Both the position numbers and the translations under genes were made by a program. A DNA stretch of 64,000 nucleotides, from contig JAGFNQ010010088.1 in the NCBI GenBank assembly GCA_024364735.1, positions 62,001 to 126,000 on the forward strand. The letters are read 5' to 3'. Of this stretch, positions 56,744 to 64,000 are shown in pieces. Every line of letters starts with the position of its first letter. The stretch's first letter is position 1. The stretch is from Boesenbergia rotunda (Eukaryota; Streptophyta; Magnoliopsida; Zingiberales; Zingiberaceae). The notes beneath the pieces are model-generated. The model made no database searches and was not told where the DNA came from. It saw nothing but the letters and a program-made list of their open reading frames with translations.

Positions 56744-56990
56744 TTGATCGTCGATCGGACACTACCGATGACCTCTGATTATCGTCCCGAATCAAACTAT
56801 GTCCTAAGAAGATGGTGAACCCGGCAGGGTCGCCGGTAATTGAGATCTCGCCAGATTGACGGTGAATACGACGAGATCATAATTGTGGCGATTCCCGATG
56901 AGTTCACCGATCTTCTTAGGACATAGTTTGATTCGGGACGGTGATCAGAGGTCGTCGATGGTGTCCGATCGATGATCAGACGTGTATACA
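56744..56990. mobile_element. Foldback MITE-like element, copy 2
   Basis: Arms of about 70-80 bp are nearly perfect inverted repeats (ATCGGACACTACCGATGACC left; GGTCGTCGATGGTGTCCGAT right; TCCCGAATCAAACTATGTCC left; GGACATAGTTTGATTCGGGA right) around a 100-bp centre. Weaker inverted similarity continues outward to about 56690 and 57035 (TTTGAGAGAGTGAAT / ATTCATTCTCTCAAA). It is the same family as 14930-15215. Confidence 0.8.
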
Positions 56991-59751
56991 ATAACTACCA
57001 CGTCATTCATTCTCTCAAATTCACTTTCCCTATCATTATTTTTTTCGATTATCCTGGCGATCAATCAAAAAATTTGTGAAGCCAAACTAACCGTCTAGAT
57101 TAGAAAACCCTCATTAATCATGCTTAATGCGCATCTTGAAACATCAACATCATCCTAATCTTGTACTCAACATCGCCGTTAATTGGGGGCATCTGGCCGC
57201 TCGCACGAATATTGGCACAGATCTAGCCCTCCGTTTGCTCAGGAAGAGTTTTCGAGCACCACATCCCCCTTTCTTTCGCAAATGCGCATATTCGCAATCG
57301 GATCGCAATTGACGTTTGACAACACGCCGCTCCTCGTTCGTTCCCCCAGCTCTTCCTCCTTGTCCTCGATCAATCGACCTCCAAAGCGAACGCAATTGCG
57401 ACGGATCAGGCATTCGATCCATCCAAGGTACAATCTTTCTCGCCCGCTACTTGTTTTTTCCTCCCCTTCTGAGCGAGTTGAATGGGAAGTTGGGAGTTTT
57501 CGTTTGTTCTGCACTTCTTTTCGGTTCGATTTTGGCTGCCTCATTTTGGGATTTGAGTATTAGTGAGTGCTGATTGTTGAGCTCGCCATTTTGCAGGGAA
57601 GATTTGGCGGCTGTGTCTAATTGGTCGAATCGCGCTTTCTTGAAGGGCGCTGCTTATTTGAGAATTGGGGTTTGATTTTCCGCGATGCAGTTGTGCCTCT
57701 GGCCCTTGTGGTTAGATTTGCTTTTTCTATTAATTTGATTGGATATCTTTTCTCTGCTTCTTGGTGCCTTGAAGAGGGGTTCTTGGATTGTCTTCCTCCC
57801 ATTGGTTAGGTTTCTTCACTTGAAAGGCGTTCTTCTCTTTTCGTCAATTATTTCAGAATATGGCTATTCATAAAATCTTGTTTCTGATCAACTGGGGATA
57901 GTTAACCACTATATGCCTTTGTTATGTTTGTCTCTGATCAAGTATTGGCCAAACATGTTTGATTATTATGCCCTGGGATCTATTAGACCACTAGAAGTAA
58001 CTGAAGTTTCTCATTTCGGGTTTTTGATTAGTCATCTCGATAGGTCCCCTAGTCTTATGGAAGTCTGTGACTCCCCTAAATGGATGCTACTATATTGGCA
58101 TTGTTCAACATCATTATGCTATTTCTTTTTCATGCTGAGAAACAATCAGGCGCAAGTTAATAAATGTCAATCTGACTTATGAGTAGAACTTTTAAGTGTC
58201 AAACACCCCCTATGAGCTATGAAAAGAATAATACATAAACACAAAGGAGAGAAAGCACAAAACCAAGATCAAAGATGATTCAATAAGAGATGTGGGATTA
58301 CATGGTTCAACAAGGTTGCGTATGCCTAGAGTTGTCAAAGAAATTTTATTCAAATAATACATCAGATGGTTTGTCTCCTTTTATAATATATGGAGTCTAA
58401 GGTATGTGTAGAAGTGTGCCGAGTACAATCATTTAGGGTCACTTAGTGTCACCTAAACACTGTTATGTGCATTTCCCTACAACCCCACTAGGGAATCACC
58501 CTCCATATCCTTATAAGTGCGCACTACCCTTGCAGAATCTGATGAGCTCACTGAAGAGTTCGACTCCTGTATTTTCCCATGAAATTGCATAATAAATTAA
58601 TCATAATCCACTTCCACAAGAACAAGGGAGCCATCTTTTTCTCTGATCTAAATTCAATATTTAACTATAGCGCCTTGGAAAAGAAGGTGGGATTTTTTTT
58701 TCTATTCTCCTGCACCTTGTTGGCCACAGCTTGGAATCTGAATACTCCTTATCTTCTTCTCTCTGACTCCTTGTTTATTTTTATTATTTTTTTGTCGTAG
58801 TTTACATGCAATTTAATACTTATCACTAGGAGCAAGACAATATGCAAGAGTTCTTGTTAAGTGAGTTGTTCTTCGTATCAAACTCATTTTGACAAAAGTG
58901 GAGCCACAGTCTACCTGAGATAAGAGTATAAACCTACGACATTCATTTAGTAAGTTTTATGTGAAATCATGTACACTATAATCATCATAAATTTTTATTC
59001 CGCTATAAGAGGAGCAAATCACTTCTAGGCATGGGATTTGCTTTAGTGGTGTCCTTTTGAATCAGCCAATGGGATAGGAGAGAGTGAGTCATTAGCTCTC
59101 CTTCATTTGTATTTACTAACATTATGTCTATACACACACTCATAAGAAAATGACTTGAGAGTTGGAAAATAATTAATAAATAAAATGTTTGTACGAGGAT
59201 CTCTATTTTAACATGTAACTGAAAACTAATATTTGCAGGGTCATTCGGTAATCATGGATGCTATTTATTTAACAAGACAATTAATGAAAAGACATATATA
59301 CGATAAGGAGGATTTACATATGATTCTTCTTGACTTTGGAAAAAAATTATAATAGTCCCTAAAGAACTTATTGTGGTACATTTTTTGAGAAAAAATGGTC
59401 AATTAAGGATGTAGTAGCTAAATTACTGTGATGGAAACATTTTTACAATAATGTTATTATTTTTGTTAGATCTAATAGGAGTTAGATGAATGGTTTTTTT
59501 AATAGCTGTAGGTTCACATTATGGATCAATTGTAAGTTTTTATCATTTCACATTAGTGGCTGATGAACTAACCATTTTTTTTTTCAAGATAAACCTATTT
59601 TTTCATGTTGCTTGTAGTTGCTTTGCGTTAGCATTTTAACTAGATTAAATTTGAAGCTTGAATTGACTCTTTGTATGATTTTGGGTTCATAGTGCAACTA
59701 TATTTTTGAAACTTGAATTGTAGAAAAAAGCTTTAGGTTTTGAGATAAGTA

Positions 59752-59796
59752 CAACAACAACAACAACCAAGCCTTATCCCACTAGGTGGGGTCAGC
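59752..59796 (+). mobile_element. 45-bp micro-retroposon with perfect 18-bp target duplication
   Basis: A 45-base insert, a CAA-repeat run followed by AAGCCTTATCCCACTAGGTG and GGGTCAGC, lies between identical TAGGTTTTGAGATAAGTA copies (59734-59751 and 59797-59814). The AAGCCTTATCCCACTAGGTG text is a common plant retroposon end. The piece is too short to be full length, so it is a severely truncated SINE/LINE insertion. Confidence 0.85.
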
Positions 59797-59913
59797 TAGG
59801 TTTTGAGATAAGTAGAAACAATTAAATATACATAATGTAATTTCAGTAATAAGAAAAAAATTATGAAATAGTGATGATTGATAGATATGAAATTCCAAAT
59901 ATTTTCAATTTAT

Positions 59914-60135
59914 TGCAGTAATAAAGGTGATTATGCTCATCCTAGGTGCTCCTCACAACCTGTCATTGGGTTATTGAAGGGAGGTAAATTACGATATCAG
60001 CTTATAGTCGACCGTCACAGTGGCTAGGTGGCGGGAGGAGTTTTTTTCCCAAGGGCATGCGCCTGCTGGGAATTGATCCCTGCTTCGTTGTAACAAATCT
60101 GTCACCCTCTAGCCAACTGGACACTCCTATGGGGA
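59914..60135 (-). mobile_element. tRNA-derived SINE, family B
   Basis: A 222-bp minus-strand insert. Its minus-strand 5' end reads GTGTCCAGTTGGCTAGAGGG (A-box region) with B-box-like GGGATCAATTCCC and an ATTTACCTCCCT module near the other end. The flanking 19-bp duplications CAAATATTTT(C/G)AATTTATT (59895-59913 and 60136-60154) differ at one base. It lies in the leader intron of the F-box gene. Confidence 0.85.
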
Positions 60136-61665
60136 CAAATATTTTGAATTTATTATTCAATAAGAAGGGGGATATTGATGAAGTATCTTTAATTGAACAA
60201 AGAATGTATGGTGAGAATGGAGAGGACTTAATGGATTCTTTTATGAACATTGTATACCCTTAGACTATATGGAAAAGTTTATAACACTATAGTATGACCC
60301 ACCATCCGTTATGAATCAAAGTATTTAACTATTAAGAAACAACACAAACAAAAAGTCAATATAGCAGAGGTGGTAATGCTAAAATGGATATGTGGCTTTA
60401 GTAAAAGTGATAAAATAAAAATACTAGTAGCCAAGAGCAATTATATGTAACCGAAAGAAATGATAAAATGGGAGAAATAAGGAGAGAGAATAGGGTCATG
60501 CTCATGGAAAACCAATAGATTGTAGTTAGAAGAGTTGAATTGAATCTATTAGAGTGGAAATTATTAGTATAATGGTAGTGGGAGCCAAAAGAAAACATTA
60601 AAGTGACTTAAATATTATTAGTGATGTAGTCTAGAACTCAATGGAGGCATAAGTTTGATGCACCTGATCCCAAATAATTTGGACAAACTGGCATGATGAA
60701 GATGAATTTCTCTGCTTATTGCTTACAATACAATTAGATTTGTTTGATTAATAAAAAATTGCAGAACTGTTTCCTGTTTTATTACATACAATTAACAGCA
60801 GCACTTCGTACTATGTAAAAAAATGAAGAACTAGTGTATGCCTAAACTTCAGGTACTACGCTAATCTTGATCATTGATTTGGAAACATAGTTCAACTAAT
60901 GATTTTAATTTCTTAAAAAAATCCTTTTGTATAGTAAGCATCAGGCTAAATTAAAATAGTCTGTTATACACAACTACATGGTAACCAGCTTGATGTTGGA
61001 GAAATATTTTTCTCCAGTTTGATATTTTTAGTTACATTCCACATGCAATGTGAAAAATAAAAAAAATAGAAAACTGGCTCACAGCAAGCAAATCTTTCAT
61101 CTCACTAAATATAGCAATATTTTGTATTCGTTTGTAATATTCTGTTATAGTTTTCTTGTTTCTTTTGTTTGCAAATTCCAAGTATTGGCATCACTCTCTT
61201 GAATTTCTGTGTGCGCATGAAGCTTTTCACTGAATGGAAGTCATTAATTCATGTATCCAATCAATAAGCATAAGGTTGTTCAATATAAACATCATGAGTA
61301 GGACATTCATTTCTTTATATGGAATCCATGTCTCCTATAAATAAGCATAATGGATTTGATATAAACACCATTAGTTTCTTTGAAACTATAAACTCAGCAT
61401 TCCTTGCTTGGGGAAATTGCTGATGAAATATAGTTTCTACTTAGGGTTCAACTCCTGAGGCAACTGATTTCTATGCTTTGTCTGTGATTCTCTTGTATAT
61501 CATGATGACATTCTTTTTTCATTCAATGAATCAGATGATCTAATCAACAGAAATATTATCTGCTTCTTTTGATTGATATTTGAATATCAATAACACAATC
61601 TTTCAGGCTGAATTCCACCAAATGCTTCAATTTGCAGTGTCAAAATACCTGAGCAACTAGACACT

Positions 61666-62709
61666 ATGTCACCTCTGATTGATGGTCTCCCAGATGAAGT
61701 TGCTATCCAGTGCTTGGCACGAGTACCCTTCTTCTTTCATCCTCAATTGCAGCTTGTTTGTCGTTCTTGGAGGGCCGCACTTCGAAGTCCTGATATATTC
61801 AAGACTCGTCAAGAAGTTGGTGCTTCAGAAGAGTTACTTTGTGCCTTAGCTTTTGAGCCTGAGAACATTTGGCAGCTCTATGACCCTTTACAAGACCATT
61901 GGATAACTCTGACAGTCATGCCTACAGAAATCAGACATCTAGCTCGTTTTGGTGCAGCATCTGTTGGTGGGAAACTATTTGTTATTGGAGGAGGCAGTGA
62001 TAGAGTTGACCCATTGACAGGAGATCATGATCGTATCTTTGCTAGTAATGAGGTTTGGTCATACGATCCACTTCGTTTTGAGTGGACACAACGATCACCT
62101 ATGCTTGTACGCCGTGCAATGTTTGCATGCTGTGCATTGGATGGAAAGATTGTGGTGGCGGGCGGGTTTACTAATTGTCGGGAAACCATAACAAATGCTG
62201 AGATTTATGATCCTCAATTAGACAAATGGGAACCCCTTCCTGATCTTCATCATTCACACAGTTCTGCATGCTCCGGGGTGGTCATTGGGGGGAAGATGCA
62301 CGTCTTGCACAAGGGATTGTCAACGGTTCAGATATTGGATTTGGGCAGCAAAGAGTGGGACGTGGCGGACTATGGTTGGCACCAGGGTCCAATGGCTGTG
62401 GTCCGAGGCGAGCTATTTGTTCTGAGTAACGGTTGCATCTCTAAACAATGTGCAAAAAAATTACCTGAAAGAGTGGTATCATATGCATCAGAATTTCACA
62501 GTCGTATCGGATTTGGTATGATTGGAGTGGGTGATGAGATTTATATCATCGGAGGAGTGATTGTGCCTGGTCCCAGGAACCAGTGTATTAAGCAGCTATC
62601 TGATGCCGATGCATTGAACATTAGAGCAGAGAGGCTGGCATGGCGCAGAGTATCACTGATGAGCCATTGCTGTGGCAGCATTCTGGGGTGCGCAGTGCTC
62701 AGGATCTAG
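61666..62709 (+). CDS. SKIP30: F-box/kelch-repeat protein, SKIP30 type
   Basis: Single coding exon, 347 residues. Residues 4-48 form the F-box (IDGLPDEVAIQCLARVPFFF, QLVCRSWRAALRS), the surface that binds ASK/SKP1 in an SCF ubiquitin ligase. Kelch units follow with the usual glycine pairs: GKLFVIGGGSD (about 103-113), GKIVVAGGF (about 164-172), GKMHVLHKG (about 208-216) and DEIYIIGGV (about 290-298), a propeller that selects substrate. Order and text (CALAFEPENIWQLYDP, RRAMFACCALDGKIVVAGGF, VLHKGLSTVQ, LSDADAL) match Arabidopsis SKIP30 (about 350 residues) along the whole length, so I use the symbol. Start: the ATG at 61666 is the first after a leader-exon acceptor at 61606. No disruption is seen. 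The substrate is unknown. Confidence 0.92.
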   Translation: MSPLIDGLPDEVAIQCLARVPFFFHPQLQLVCRSWRAALRSPDIFKTRQEVGASEELLCALAFEPENIWQLYDPLQDHWITLTVMPTEIRHLARFGAASVGGKLFVIGGGSDRVDPLTGDHDRIFASNEVWSYDPLRFEWTQRSPMLVRRAMFACCALDGKIVVAGGFTNCRETITNAEIYDPQLDKWEPLPDLHHSHSSACSGVVIGGKMHVLHKGLSTVQILDLGSKEWDVADYGWHQGPMAVVRGELFVLSNGCISKQCAKKLPERVVSYASEFHSRIGFGMIGVGDEIYIIGGVIVPGPRNQCIKQLSDADALNIRAERLAWRRVSLMSHCCGSILGCAVLRI

Positions 62710-63560
62710 TTATCCATTGTCTGATGCGTTTTTGGTACCTTCCTGAGTAGCCAAAGATACTCGGTCTCATTGCTTGTAATACGTAATCACTGGGCTCCTC
62801 CAATTGTGTTGCCCTATTCCCAGCAGCATGGAGCAATGCTATATAACACTGTATTTCAGGTTGTCATTGTCCACTGAATTCAAATCAGAATCTGTAGATC
62901 GACAGTGGCTGGAAGCAACTATGTGCTTGGTCGGAAGCGATATGGCATTGACTGTACAAATTCATAGGAGAACGATCAGTGAGCAAATCATCGTCTTCCC
63001 TTCACTTGGGAAATTTACAATCCCTCATTTTCTTTCATTTTCTTTTTGTTTTTTCTCCAAGCAAGATGTGTGAGCCTTTATCGAATTATGTAAATTAACT
63101 GATGCTGGGGAGTGCTTGACTTCATTTTATCTTGTTCTGGCGTCACAATTAAGAGAGCAATCTCTACTCACAATTGTTGGTGTTACATTCTTTTCTCATT
63201 TTTCCCTACATAAATTAATGAATCCAGAGAAAGAAGATAAGTAGTGCATATAACTTATTAATTTATTATATAATTTTAATTTTAAATTTTACTATTTATT
63301 CTTCTAATTTATTAATTTATTATATAATTTTTACTATTTGAAATTTCACTATTTCAAATAATCTACAGTAGCAACCCTTGTCGCACCGTTTTGTAAAAAA
63401 GACCTCATTTTTTAACAATCTACACTTACAAGTCCTTCACCTGACCAAAAACAAAATAGCTCGTCCCCTTTCATCGATACATCGAGGTCAAGCATTAGGG
63501 TTTGAAGAGGAGCTCGCCCACACCTGCTAGCGATTCGAGCTAGGGTTCTTTGTTTCGATC
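62710..63560. other. 3' UTR of the F-box gene and spacer
   Basis: Transcript-like sequence to about 63100, then AT-rich DNA (63240-63360 with two copies of TAATTTATTATATAATTTTA). After 63480 composition becomes GC-rich as the next gene's leader begins. Confidence 0.5.
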
Positions 63561-63660
63561 TCTTGGATGTTTTCCCTTCGATTTTCGTCTCCGTGAAGCG
63601 TAAAGTGCTCGCCTTTTTGTTGTCGAGGAGATCGAATTCGTCGCCGGAGCAGGAATTGCC

Positions 63661-64000
63661 ATGCGGATCCACCCGATCCCGTCGAGGCGGGGTATCTCCC
63701 TTCGGTACGACGTCAGCGCTGCGCTCGCTCCGGCTGAGGCCGCGGCGGCCGCGGCGCTGCGGCAGGCGAAGCTCCGCCGCCTCCCTCACGTCTTCAGCAA
63801 GGTCCTGGAGCTCCCCCTCGCCGCCGACGCCGACGTATCCGTCGATGAGGGCCCCCTCGGGTTCCGGTTCGTTGCGGACGCTGCCGGCCTCGACGGGCAC
63901 GGCGTGCGGGTGCATGCGGTGCGGATCCACCCCGGCGTCATGAAGGTGGTCGTACGCAACGGAGCCGCCGCCGCCTGGGACGATCTCGAGCTTGACAGGT
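63661..64000 (+). CDS. HSP20-like chaperone-superfamily protein, N-terminal part (runs off window)
   Basis: The frame from 63661 is open to the last base: MRIHPIPSRRGISLRYDVSA, then an alanine-rich stretch, LRRLPHVFSKVLELPL, GPLGFRFVADAAGL and VRVHAVRIHPGVMKVVVRNG. The LRRLPHVF...VLELPF and IHPGV.K.VVR text is what I recall for a plant HSP20-like family of unassigned function, distinct from classic small heat-shock proteins; the alpha-crystallin-type domain would lie mostly beyond base 64000. Codons are extremely GC-rich at third positions, unlike the F-box gene upstream. Leader sequence with GATCTCTTGGATG-like text precedes it. The identification is moderate because the end is missing. Confidence 0.6.
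   Translation, partial: MRIHPIPSRRGISLRYDVSAALAPAEAAAAAALRQAKLRRLPHVFSKVLELPLAADADVSVDEGPLGFRFVADAAGLDGHGVRVHAVRIHPGVMKVVVRNGAAAAWDDLELDR

Larger units (their letters stand above)
57180..61606 (+). other. Putative 5' UTR exons and long leader intron of the F-box gene
   Basis: The block 57180-57427 is GC-richer and pyrimidine-rich and ends ATCCAAG before GTACAATC, a good donor. A second block begins at 57597 after TTTTGCAG. The last leader exon begins at 61607 after TTTCAG, 59 bases before the F-box ATG. Together they suggest a split 5' UTR with an intron of about 4 kb. The alternative is a separate non-coding transcript. Two retroposons lie inside the intron. Confidence 0.4.

Noticed and set aside
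63412..63943. 172-codon minus and 126-codon plus frames near the right edge
   Set aside because: Shadows of the GC-rich first exon of the HSP20-like gene, which is open from 63661 to the edge.

Overview
The window is nuclear DNA from a flowering plant. Genes carry GT-AG introns and plant-only families are present: R2R3-MYB, LONGIFOLIA, FLZ zinc finger, group 3 sulfate transporter and SKIP30. Very GC-rich 5' exons in the LONGIFOLIA-like and HSP20-like genes beside AT-rich intergenic DNA suggest a commelinid monocot; that is inference from composition. I found no bacterial-type operon, CRISPR array, rRNA gene or genuine tRNA gene.

Six genes look real. They are: the start of an R2R3-MYB gene (minus, cut at base 1); a three-exon LONGIFOLIA/TRM-type gene (16078-18506, plus); a complete 12-exon SULTR3-type sulfate transporter (43765-46866, plus, 648 residues, every splice junction in phase); a two-exon FLZ-domain gene (54697-55760, minus, 136 residues); a SKIP30-type F-box/kelch gene (61666-62709, plus); and the first exon of an HSP20-like gene running off the right edge (63661-64000, plus). 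They are separate transcription units with no sign of a shared pathway.

The rest is mostly a graveyard of repeats and gene relics. From 0.9 to 14.2 kb lie exon fragments of glutaminyl-tRNA synthetase followed on the same strand by exon fragments of chaperonin CCT3 (gamma). Both have lost exons and carry stops. This block was then hit by three SINE-type insertions, a 1.2-kb hAT-type element and a complete 4.3-kb gag-only LTR retrotransposon. From 19 to 37 kb there are LTR-like segments, two decayed Copia elements (one inserted into the other), a 1.85-kb internally deleted hAT element, an unrecognised two-frame acidic/transmembrane ORF and a broken NRAMP relic. From 38.1 to 41.5 kb lies the most striking object: a 3.4-kb foldback whose arms each carry a tandem array of a 158-bp unit, one the reverse of the other, with no coding capacity. 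Further foldback elements, MITEs, a CACTA-like end and five SINE-type insertions (four of the SINE insertions and a 45-bp micro-retroposon have clear target duplications) fill the remaining gaps.

Many insertion calls rest on target-site duplications read directly from the sequence, so boundaries given as exact are exact; those marked approximate are not. No database search was possible; family names come from recognition of conserved protein motifs.
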